A DNA stretch of 30,282 bases from CAYUNT01 sp964446285 (lineage in GTDB: Bacteria > Sumerlaeota > Sumerlaeia > SLMS01 > CAYUNT01), in NCBI GenBank assembly GCA_964446285.1, contig CAYUNT010000031.1:1-30282 (forward strand), given 5' to 3'. The notes below the pieces were generated by a model that had not been told where the DNA came from, did not search any database, and saw nothing but the letters and a program-made list of their open reading frames with translations. Below, one piece after another: positions 13,595 through 21,246 of the stretch. Numbering within the stretch: position 1 is the stretch's first letter; the number at the start of each line of letters is the position of its first letter. A program made the position numbers and the translations under genes.

Positions 13595-16500
13595 TTGTCC
13601 GCCGCGAAAAAATCCGCCAGCCGCGCTCCTCGCGCCGCCCGCGCTGCCGCTAAAAGCGCTTCCGCATCTGCATCCGCAAAAGGCAAAACTGCATCTCCCG
13701 TTCCAGTCCATGTGATTTCGCACACGCATTGGGATCGCGCCTGGTATTCGCCCTTCGAGGTGTTTCGCCAGCGTCTGATCGAGATGGTGGACGACCTTCT
13801 CGACACGCTGAATACCGTGAAAGGCTTTGAGTATTTCTTTTTCGACGGCCAGATTGTTCCTCTTGAGGACTATCTGGAGGTCCGCTCCGGACGGCGCGGG
13901 GCGATCGAGGCCGCGGCCCGCTCGGGACGCCTGATCCTTGGCCCGCACTACGTTTTGCCGGATGTGCACCTGGTCAGCGGCGAGGCATTGATCCGCAACC
14001 TTCTGATCGGAACGCGCACGACGGCGCAATTCGCGCGCCCGAGCCTCGTCGGCTATCTGCCCGATCCATTCGGCCATGTCTCGCAAATGCCGCAAATTCT
14101 CAACGGATTCGGCATCGATTCGTTCCTGTTCAGCCGCGGGGTGAACCCGAAAGTCTATGCGCTCGGGCAGGAATTTATTTGGGAAGCACCAGATGGAAAA
14201 AGCCAGGTTCTGGCCGTGCATCAGATGTGCGGATATGGAAATGCGCGCGCGCTGGGCCACGAACTATCGGACCTGAACTTCAAGCCATACGAGGCTGCGC
14301 GGGCCATCGAACAGGCCAGCAGCCTTTTCGAGAAAATGCTGCCGCGCACGCCGTCGCGCGTGTTGCTTTTCAATAATGGCATCGACCACATGCACGCGCA
14401 GCGGACGCTTCCGCAGGCCATCGACGACATCAACCGCGCGGCCGCCGGACGCTACCGGTTGATTCACTCCACATTCGAGAAATACCTGGCGGCGGTTCGC
14501 AAAAGCGGCGCGCAATTCAAAACGTATCGCGGCGAATTGCGCGGCGCCATCGACCACGGCATTCTTTCGGGCGTGTATTCCGCGCGGCTTTACCTCAAGC
14601 AGGCCAACGCCTGGTGCCAGACGCTGCTCGAACGCTACGCTGAGCCGGCATGGAGCATCGCCGCCTGGGAAGGCTATCCCTGGCCGGGCGATTCGTTCAC
14701 CTATGCGTGGAAAACGCTGCTGAAAAACCATCCGCACGACGACATTTGCGGATGCAGCGTGGACGAAGTTCATCGCGATATGCTCACGCGCTTCACGCAC
14801 GTCAAACAGGTGGGATCGTGGCTTCACGACCGCGCGCTCGATCATCTTCTGTTCCAAATCAATCTGCCCTCCGAGGAAGAGGCCGGAACGCCGCTGCTGG
14901 TATTCAATCCGCTGCCCTGGAACCGCGCCGCCGCCGTGAGGGCGGTCATCAATGTTCCGGCGGATATGGCGGCGCGCGAAGACCAGCGGCTCGAACTGGT
15001 GGATTCGTCGGGCGCCCCGGCGGCAGCCGCGCTGGCTCGCATGGACGAGCCATTCACATCCGACTGGGCCTGGGGCGAGCAAAAACGCCAGAATGTGCGT
15101 GTGGAATTCCTCGCGCGCGATCTGCCCGCGGGCGGATATGAGGTGTATTTCATCCGCCCGGCGAGCGCAAAATCCGCGGGTTTGTCCGGCGGCGATGCGG
15201 CGGCTCAAGCAGCCTTGAATCCCGCTCCCACTCCGGCCGAAACGCGCGAACCCGCCGCGGATGCCTCGATGTCCGCGCCTCCGACGCCGTCGAGCGCTAT
15301 AACGCCCGCGCCTGGCGATTCTGCGCTTCGCGCTTTCCCGCGCGGCATGGAAAACGAACTGATCCGCCTTACGACGCTTGCGGACGGATCGATTGTGATT
15401 ACGGACAAAGCCTCCGGAAAACTCCTTGCTCGCACCAACATTTTCGAGGACGCGGGCGACCGGGGCGATGAATACGATTTCGACCCAGTTACCGGCGAAC
15501 AGCCGCTCCTGAGCGACGGCGCGGGGTTGAGCTGGGCCATCGTGCAGCGCAATCCTCATCATCTTACGGCGCGGCTTGAACAGATTTTCTACATTCCAGA
15601 ATCGCTTGTGCTCGACCGCTCGTCGCGTGCCATTCCGCGGACGGAAATCCCGCTGCGGACCGACGTGACTCTCTACGCCGGGTCGCGGCGCGTGGACTTG
15701 CGCGTTTCCTTTATCAATCACGCGGCGGATCACCGCCTGCGCATCGGGGTCGAAGCACCTGGCATGGCGAAGTCCGCCTGGGTGGAGAGCAAGTTCGACG
15801 TCATCGAGCGTTCGCTCGGCGCCCCGCCGCGCCACAAACTCGACACGCAGGAACCCAAGCCAACAGCGCCGCAAAACGATTGGGCCGCCATCGAAACGCC
15901 CGAGTCGTCAGTGGCCATTTTCAACAAGGGCCTGCCGGAATATGAGGTGCAGGCGGCGGATGGTTATACGCGCTATTGGCTGACGATTGCGCGGTGCATC
16001 GGCTGGCTTTCGCGGCCCGACATGACCACGCGCCCAGGCCCCGCCGGACCTGTGATCGCCACGCCCGAAGCCCAGTGCATCGGCGAACAGCACGCGGAAC
16101 TGAGCATCCTGCCTTACGAAGGCAATTGGGAGCAGGCAGGCATTGCGCGCGCCGCGCAGGAATACTTGACGCCTCCCGCCGTGGCGGGTTTTTTCCATGC
16201 GCATCGCGGACATCGCGGCTCGAAGGTGCTTGCGCCGCGCCATTCGTTCTACGAGGTGGGGCCGGCCCCGATTCTCGTTTCCGCCGTCAAACAGGCCGAG
16301 GAAAATCCCAAGGCGCGTGTGATGCGCGTGTGGAATCCGGGACGCCGCGCGCAAAAAGCAACGATCACCGTGGATCGCCCGCTGGCTTCGGCGCGGCTGC
16401 TGAGGCTCGACGAAACCCCAATCGAGAAGTTGGAAATCGACCCAAAGAATCCGGCGCGCGTGATCTTCGCCATCGGCCCCAAACAGATCACCACCCTTGA

Positions 16501-16708
16501 ACTCATTGCGCGCGAACCAAAAGAATCGAAAGTGTCGAAGGCTCCGGGCGCAAAACTGCCCAAGGGCAGGTCCAAGGCCAAAGCAAAGGCCGCACCTGCA
16601 AAATCCAAGGCGTCCGCGAAAGCGGCGAAGGCGCCTGCGAAGACCCAGGCGGTTCGCAAGATCGCGCCAAAACCCAAACCGCGCGCCCAGCGAGGCCGGC
16701 GGGGCTGA
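13595..16708 (+). CDS. Glycoside hydrolase family 38 alpha-mannosidase with basic tails
   Basis: The 1037-residue product has the GH38 catalytic plan. HTHWD (43-47) supplies zinc ligands, and PDPFGH (156-161) has D157 in the place of the family nucleophile and zinc ligand. NGIDH has D264 as candidate acid/base, and NHPHDDICGCS (378-388) has H381 as the fourth zinc ligand. These retaining enzymes remove alpha-mannose from glycans. There is no signal peptide, so a cytoplasmic role is likely. Unusual parts are an Ala/Lys/Arg/Ser-rich N-terminus (residues 1-37), a Pro/Ala/Thr-rich insertion at about 525-583 and a 64-residue Lys/Ala/Pro-rich C-terminal tail (974-1037) resembling histone H1-like tails. 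It precedes the GT2 gene by 90 bases on the same strand. Confidence 0.93.
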   Translation: MSAAKKSASRAPRAARAAAKSASASASAKGKTASPVPVHVISHTHWDRAWYSPFEVFRQRLIEMVDDLLDTLNTVKGFEYFFFDGQIVPLEDYLEVRSGRRGAIEAAARSGRLILGPHYVLPDVHLVSGEALIRNLLIGTRTTAQFARPSLVGYLPDPFGHVSQMPQILNGFGIDSFLFSRGVNPKVYALGQEFIWEAPDGKSQVLAVHQMCGYGNARALGHELSDLNFKPYEAARAIEQASSLFEKMLPRTPSRVLLFNNGIDHMHAQRTLPQAIDDINRAAAGRYRLIHSTFEKYLAAVRKSGAQFKTYRGELRGAIDHGILSGVYSARLYLKQANAWCQTLLERYAEPAWSIAAWEGYPWPGDSFTYAWKTLLKNHPHDDICGCSVDEVHRDMLTRFTHVKQVGSWLHDRALDHLLFQINLPSEEEAGTPLLVFNPLPWNRAAAVRAVINVPADMAAREDQRLELVDSSGAPAAAALARMDEPFTSDWAWGEQKRQNVRVEFLARDLPAGGYEVYFIRPASAKSAGLSGGDAAAQAALNPAPTPAETREPAADASMSAPPTPSSAITPAPGDSALRAFPRGMENELIRLTTLADGSIVITDKASGKLLARTNIFEDAGDRGDEYDFDPVTGEQPLLSDGAGLSWAIVQRNPHHLTARLEQIFYIPESLVLDRSSRAIPRTEIPLRTDVTLYAGSRRVDLRVSFINHAADHRLRIGVEAPGMAKSAWVESKFDVIERSLGAPPRHKLDTQEPKPTAPQNDWAAIETPESSVAIFNKGLPEYEVQAADGYTRYWLTIARCIGWLSRPDMTTRPGPAGPVIATPEAQCIGEQHAELSILPYEGNWEQAGIARAAQEYLTPPAVAGFFHAHRGHRGSKVLAPRHSFYEVGPAPILVSAVKQAEENPKARVMRVWNPGRRAQKATITVDRPLASARLLRLDETPIEKLEIDPKNPARVIFAIGPKQITTLELIAREPKESKVSKAPGAKLPKGRSKAKAKAAPAKSKASAKAAKAPAKTQAVRKIAPKPKPRAQRGRRG

Positions 16709-16750
16709 TGCTGACCGGCAATATGACAATGTGCTTCTTTCTTGGCAAAC

Positions 16751-16786
16751 GTCCCTTAGGTCTCATTTGTCCCATAGGTCCCATTT
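16751..16786. repeat. 9-bp tandem repeat between the GH38 and GT2 genes
   Basis: Read on the minus strand there are four units: AAATGGGAC, CTATGGGAC, AAATGAGAC and CTAAGGGAC. They match the unit types at 9536-9579 in opposite orientation. The repeat ends 12 bases before the GT2 start codon, so it lies in the region where an SD would be expected, and none is obvious. Confidence 0.88.
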
Positions 16787-16798
16787 CCGGTTTGATTG

Positions 16799-17860
16799 AT
16801 GCCTAAACCCCCGCTTGTGTTTTCAGCGATTGTGGCCAACTGGGAAGGCCGCGAATGGATCGAACGCGCGCTGTCGTCGATGCAACTGGCGTTGCGGGCC
16901 GCGGGATACGCGGGCGAAATCATCGTGGTCGATGACGCCAGCGAGGACAATTCTCCGCGACGAATTGCGGAAAACTTCCCGCGCGTTCGATTGGCGCGCA
17001 ATCCGCGCAATATAGGTTTTGGCGCGACGGTGCATCGCGGGGCGCGGCTGGCGCGCGGGCGAATTCTGGTGTTTCTCAATAACGATCTTGTTGTGCGCGA
17101 GGATTTCTTTGCGCGCATTCTCGCGCCTTTTCAGCGTGATCCTTTTGACCGCCTTTTTGCCGTCGCCAGCCATACGCTGTCGTGGGACGGCGCATCGGAC
17201 AATCATGTCTGCATGGCCGCCCGGTTCGAGCGCGGGCGCGTGATGCCCGCATGGAGCGCGCCCGAATCGCGCGCGCGCTGTCTTTTTGCACAGGGCGGCG
17301 CAATGGCGTGCCGGCGCGACATGTATTTCGCCCTCGGCGGCTTCGACCCAATTTTCCATCCCGGCTATTGGGAAGATTACGATCTGTGCTGGCGGGCGGC
17401 GCGCGCGGGATTGATGCTGCTCTATGAACCGTCGGCGATTGCGTTTCACGTCGGCGGCGGCTCGATGACGCGCCGCTACGGCGAACGCGAGGTGTTTTAC
17501 ATGCGCGCCCGCAATCATCTGCTGTTCGAGTGGATGAATCTCACCGACCCGCGCCTTCTCGCCCGGCACACGCGGGCGCTCTCTCGGCTTGTGTTGCGCG
17601 AATGGGTGGAGGGGCGCGGATTTGGTTTTTCGCGAATTTTCGCGCGGGCGCTGAAGAGATTGCCTGCCGTAATGCGCGGACGCATCGCGCGCGCGCGCCG
17701 CACTCGGCGTTTGATGGATCGGTATGGCTCCCAAGACAGCAACGGCGGCGGGGGAGAGGGCGAAGCGGCATTGGCGGCGGCAGCGGCGCGCCGGACTCCG
17801 CTTTCCGACGCCGAAATTCTTGCCATCGGCAAGGGATTTGAACTCTCTGAATCTCCATAA
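16799..17860 (+). CDS. Family 2 glycosyltransferase
   Basis: The 353-residue product is a GT-A fold inverting glycosyltransferase of the rhamnosyltransferase-like GT2 group. Visible motifs are VVDDASEDN (43-51, nucleotide binding), FLNNDLVV (92-99, the DXD-like metal site) and WEDYDLCWR (191-199, the ED motif with the catalytic base). There are no clear membrane helices, so a cytoplasmic enzyme using a nucleotide sugar is expected. The C-terminus is basic and Ala/Gly-rich. I use the ATG at 16799; a TTG directly before it is also in frame. The stop lies 13 bases before the DUF6259 gene, supporting an operon. Sugar and acceptor are unknown. Confidence 0.92.
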   Translation: MPKPPLVFSAIVANWEGREWIERALSSMQLALRAAGYAGEIIVVDDASEDNSPRRIAENFPRVRLARNPRNIGFGATVHRGARLARGRILVFLNNDLVVREDFFARILAPFQRDPFDRLFAVASHTLSWDGASDNHVCMAARFERGRVMPAWSAPESRARCLFAQGGAMACRRDMYFALGGFDPIFHPGYWEDYDLCWRAARAGLMLLYEPSAIAFHVGGGSMTRRYGEREVFYMRARNHLLFEWMNLTDPRLLARHTRALSRLVLREWVEGRGFGFSRIFARALKRLPAVMRGRIARARRTRRLMDRYGSQDSNGGGGEGEAALAAAAARRTPLSDAEILAIGKGFELSESP

Positions 17861-17873
17861 GGCGGCATAATAT

Positions 17874-19955
17874 ATGAAGCCACTGAACATCGAATTCACG
17901 CGTGAGCAGTTAAACGTTCAATCCAGGCATTATTCCACGGGGTTTCAACTCGCCCCCGTTTTTTATCTGCGCGAATTCAAGCGCCCGGGCATGGAGGACT
18001 TCATGCTGCCGTCCGCGGAAGGTGAAGTGTTCTGGAATCTTCTTCTCCTCGGCCCGGACGGCACATCGCCGGAAATCACAAATCAGATCAGCGAATTCAA
18101 GGGCATCACTATAGTCGAACGCACGGCGTCGGGCGCGCGCATCGAGCTGCGGTGGAATATCCGCATCGGCAAAGATTCGGACGCGGAGGTTTGGGTGTCC
18201 GGGCAATTCGAGGCGGATTCACCGCTCACCTTCTGGAAAATCCGCGTTCATCTTCCGCCCGCATGGAAGGTCGTCCGCGCGGATTTTCCCATCGTGCCGA
18301 ATATCGCGGCGGGCGCTGGCATCCAACTGGCCGCGCCTCTTGGGTGGGGCGTGGAATACGACGTCGCCGCCGGGCTGAACTACGACGCGCGTTATCCTTC
18401 GTATATGGCGGCCATGCAATTTCTTGCATTTTACAAGTCGGGCGCCGGGCTGTATTTCGCCACGCATGACCCGAAGGCATACATGAAGGATTTCAAGGTG
18501 ACTGCGGATTCCCGCGCGGCGCGCGTTGCGCTCTCCACTTATGCGGAGATTTCCGAGCCGGGCGGCGGGTTTTACGAGACGCCCTTCGAGGCCGTCTTGG
18601 GCGCGTTCGATGGCGGCTATTACGAAGCGGCGCAAATCTATCGTGAATTTTCGCTCCAAACGCCGTGGGGGCGCGATTCGCATTTGTCGCGGCGGCGCGT
18701 TCCGGAGTGGCTTCGCAACACCGATTTGTGGCTCCGGCCGGATGGCTCGGCGGTGGACAATGTGGACGCCGCGAAACAGGCCGTCGAGTATTTCGGTGTT
18801 CCGGCGGCCATGCATTGGTATCGCTGGCACGCGATTCCCTACGATACTGATTATCCGAATTACCTTCCCGCGAAGCCGGGATTTGCCGAGGGCGTTCGCG
18901 CCATGCAGGAATGCGGCGCGCCCGTCATGCCCTATATTAACGGCCGCCTCTGGGATCCGTCGTCTGAGAATTGGAAAAGCGAAAACGCCGCGGCGTCGGC
19001 CGCGCGCGACGAAAATGGCCGCTGTTACACAGAAATCTACGGTTCGCGCGTGCCAAATAATGTCATGTGCCCCACGACGCCGCTCTGGCGCGAAAAGGTC
19101 AAGTCGCTCGTGCGCGATCTCATCCGCGAATACAATGTGGACGGCGTTTATATCGACCAGATCGGCTGCGCGAAGGCCGAGCGATGCTACAACCCGGCGC
19201 ATGGCCATCCGCTCGGCGGCGGGCATTACTGGCATGATGCCTATCGCGTGATGCTCGAGGAAATCCGCGCGAATCTTCCGGCGGATAAAATGCTCACCAC
19301 CGAGGAAAATGCGGAATGCTGGATCGACTTGTTCGACGCGCTGCTGCCGGTCAACACGCCCGCGGACCTGCGAGTGATTCCGCTGTTTCCAGCAGTGTAT
19401 TCGGGCCGAGCGATCACGTTTGGCTATCTGTATTATCCGAAAGATGAACCCGTGCGCGGACTGCCTTTCCGTTTCAAGAATGCGCAGGCGTTCATTTTCG
19501 GCGCGCAGTTGGGATGGATTCAGCCGTGGCGCATCATGGCGAAAGGCGCTGAACCGCAGGCGGAATTCTTGCGGACACTGGCCCGCGCGCGAGGCCATGC
19601 ACACGAATTCGTTGTTGCGGGGCGGTTGTTGGGTCTTGTGGAAACCGGCGGCGACAATCCCGAGATTCTCATCCAGGGCAGCGGGGCATTCTCGGGATCC
19701 TACGAAATGAAGAAGCCCTCTGTGATCGGCTCCGCCTGGCGATCCGAAGACGAAAACGCCGTGGGAATCCTTCTCACCAACTACACCGAGTCGGAACGCG
19801 CAATCGTCATCGAGAATAAATTCGGCGGCGCGGCGCGGAAAATTGACGTATTTGCCCCGGACGGGCTGGAGAAATCCATGAGCGCGGATTCGCCCACGTT
19901 ATCGCTCGTGATGCCGCCGCTCAGCGCCCGCGTATTGAAAATCAAGACAAGATAA
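17874..19955 (+). CDS. DUF6259-type glycosidase-like protein
   Basis: The 693-residue product has an N-terminal beta-rich half (to about residue 270) and a TIM-barrel-like half with MHWYRWHAIPYDTDYPNY, PVMPYINGRLWD, VDGVYIDQIGCAKAERC and MLTTEENAECWID. Asp in DGVYID and Glu in TTEENAE sit where clan GH-D/GH-A type glycosidases carry catalytic acids, so hydrolysis of an alpha- or beta-glycoside is plausible but unproven. This resembles the DUF6259 family as I recall it. There is no signal peptide. An AAGG lies 11 bases before the ATG and overlaps the GT2 stop, so the two genes are probably co-translated. It is the last gene of the GH38-GT2 group. Confidence 0.8.
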   Translation: MKPLNIEFTREQLNVQSRHYSTGFQLAPVFYLREFKRPGMEDFMLPSAEGEVFWNLLLLGPDGTSPEITNQISEFKGITIVERTASGARIELRWNIRIGKDSDAEVWVSGQFEADSPLTFWKIRVHLPPAWKVVRADFPIVPNIAAGAGIQLAAPLGWGVEYDVAAGLNYDARYPSYMAAMQFLAFYKSGAGLYFATHDPKAYMKDFKVTADSRAARVALSTYAEISEPGGGFYETPFEAVLGAFDGGYYEAAQIYREFSLQTPWGRDSHLSRRRVPEWLRNTDLWLRPDGSAVDNVDAAKQAVEYFGVPAAMHWYRWHAIPYDTDYPNYLPAKPGFAEGVRAMQECGAPVMPYINGRLWDPSSENWKSENAAASAARDENGRCYTEIYGSRVPNNVMCPTTPLWREKVKSLVRDLIREYNVDGVYIDQIGCAKAERCYNPAHGHPLGGGHYWHDAYRVMLEEIRANLPADKMLTTEENAECWIDLFDALLPVNTPADLRVIPLFPAVYSGRAITFGYLYYPKDEPVRGLPFRFKNAQAFIFGAQLGWIQPWRIMAKGAEPQAEFLRTLARARGHAHEFVVAGRLLGLVETGGDNPEILIQGSGAFSGSYEMKKPSVIGSAWRSEDENAVGILLTNYTESERAIVIENKFGGAARKIDVFAPDGLEKSMSADSPTLSLVMPPLSARVLKIKTR

Positions 19956-19965
19956 GGAGATAATA

Positions 19966-20043
19966 CCGCGAAAAACGCGAAAAAGACGAAAAGAATGAGG
20001 AAGGACCTTCACGCTTTTTCGCCTATTTTCGCGTCTTTCGCCG
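19966..20043. terminator. Long imperfect hairpin between convergent genes
   Basis: The left arm (CCGCGAAAAACGCGAAAAAG onward) is complementary with mismatches to the right arm (CGCCTATTTTCGCGTCTTTC). Together they span about 78 bases with almost no loop. It lies between the stops of the DUF6259 gene and the AraC-type gene, where a bidirectional terminator is expected. It also looks like a miniature repeat element built of CGCGAAAAA units. Confidence 0.55.
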
Positions 20044-20076
20044 GTAAACGCCGCGGGTTGTCCCGGCGCGGCGGGA

Positions 20077-20979
20077 CTACTTGTCAGTCAGCGGAACGTA
20101 GATTTCCGTAATCAAATCCTGAGGCGCTGTGGAATCGGGAGAGTTCAAATACACTTCGAAGCAGGGTTTTGTGCTCGCCTCGCGTCCGCTGCGCGGCAGC
20201 CATTCGCCCATGATTTGCGCGTAGGTTTTGTTCAGGTTTTCATAAGGTCCGAAGTGCGTGACCATTGCATAATCGCCGCCGGGGATCACCTGCACGCCAA
20301 TTTCGCCTTCGGCCTGGACGCCGGCATCGACCGTGATGCAGGCGTCATAGCGGAGTTTTTCCGGCGGTGTGACTTCGGGATCATCATGCGACTGGCCGAG
20401 GAATTTGACACCTGCCCGGAGCAATCCCTTCGGCCCAGCCCACCCGCACAGTTTGCCCCACGCCACTCCGCACTCCTTATACGGCCCTGTATGCCTGACA
20501 AACGCCACCCGCATCGGTTCGATTTTCTTGATCTGCACGTTCATGGTTTTCAGTCCTTTCGTGAAAGTCTTATACTGCCTCAGCCGTTTGTTCGGGCTGA
20601 AGTGGATTCCGGAGGGCGATTCAATGAAGGGGGCCGTGCCGCAGCGCGCCCGGAAGCGCGATGGCGATTCGCCGAACATCGTGCGGAACGCGCGCGTGAA
20701 TGCCTCATGCGAGTCGTAACCTGCCTCGAAGGCGATGCGCGTCACCGGGTGGCTGCCGTGTTTGAGGTGCTGGGCGGCGCGTTCGAGCCGCAGGCGGCGG
20801 ATGTGTTCAGCGACCGATTCGCCCATCATTCCGCTAAAGATGCGGTGGAAGTGATAAGGCGAAAAGTGCGCCGCGCGCGCCAGCGTTTCCAGTTCGATTT
20901 CCGCATCGAGGTGTTCCTGGATATGCACGAGCGCCTTGAGCAGGCGTTCCTTGTAGATTTTCAGCGTGACTTCCTTCAT
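20077..20979 (-). CDS. AraC-family regulator with GyrI-like ligand-binding domain
   Basis: The 300-residue product starts with an AraC/XylS DNA-binding domain (about residues 12-112) containing two helix-turn-helix units; LETLARAAHFSPYHFHRIFS and VTRIAFEAGYDSHEAFTRAF are the recognition regions. Residues about 146-298 form a GyrI-like effector domain (MNVQIKKIEPMRVAFVRHTG, then the closing EIYVPLTD). This domain order is that of the Rob/BmrR-like one-component regulators that bind small hydrophobic or cationic compounds. The ATG at 20979 has GGAAGG ten bases upstream, although the frame is open much further. It is divergent from lptD across 267 bases, so control of envelope genes is possible but unshown. 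Confidence 0.92.
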   Translation of the reverse strand: MKEVTLKIYKERLLKALVHIQEHLDAEIELETLARAAHFSPYHFHRIFSGMMGESVAEHIRRLRLERAAQHLKHGSHPVTRIAFEAGYDSHEAFTRAFRTMFGESPSRFRARCGTAPFIESPSGIHFSPNKRLRQYKTFTKGLKTMNVQIKKIEPMRVAFVRHTGPYKECGVAWGKLCGWAGPKGLLRAGVKFLGQSHDDPEVTPPEKLRYDACITVDAGVQAEGEIGVQVIPGGDYAMVTHFGPYENLNKTYAQIMGEWLPRSGREASTKPCFEVYLNSPDSTAPQDLITEIYVPLTDK

Positions 20980-21246
20980 CTCGTTTTCACCTTCCGAAAG
21001 AACGCATACCGCGGACCGGCGGGCGCTTGCTTGATAATTCTTGCTCATTTGAAAAGGATTTTTCAGCGGTTTTTTACTGGTCAATCCGGCGCGGGGCCGA
21101 ATGCGAAAAAAACCGCCCCAGCGGGGTTTCGCTTGCCTCGGTGGCGGGGCTGGGCCATCAACTGCCGGGAATAAATTCTCTTCGGCCGGCATTGCGCCTG
21201 GGAAGAGATGCCGGATCGTGCTTTGGATCGAGCGAGTGGAGAATAG
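20980..21246. promoter_or_regulatory. Divergent intergenic region between the AraC-type gene and lptD
   Basis: This stretch must hold both promoters. On the minus strand CCCC GCT GGGG followed by CGG and seven T (about 21104-21127) resembles an intrinsic terminator or attenuator ahead of the AraC-type gene. The string GGGGTTTCGCTTGCC at 21123-21137 has a near copy, GGGGTTTTTTGCTTGCC, just after lptD at 23950. I cannot assign -35/-10 boxes with confidence. Confidence 0.4.

Noticed and set aside
14264..15874. 536-codon minus-strand frame
   Set aside because: It is antisense to the GH38 gene, which has unmistakable catalytic motifs.
18219..19604. 461-codon minus-strand frame
   Set aside because: It is antisense to the DUF6259 gene and has no recognisable motif.
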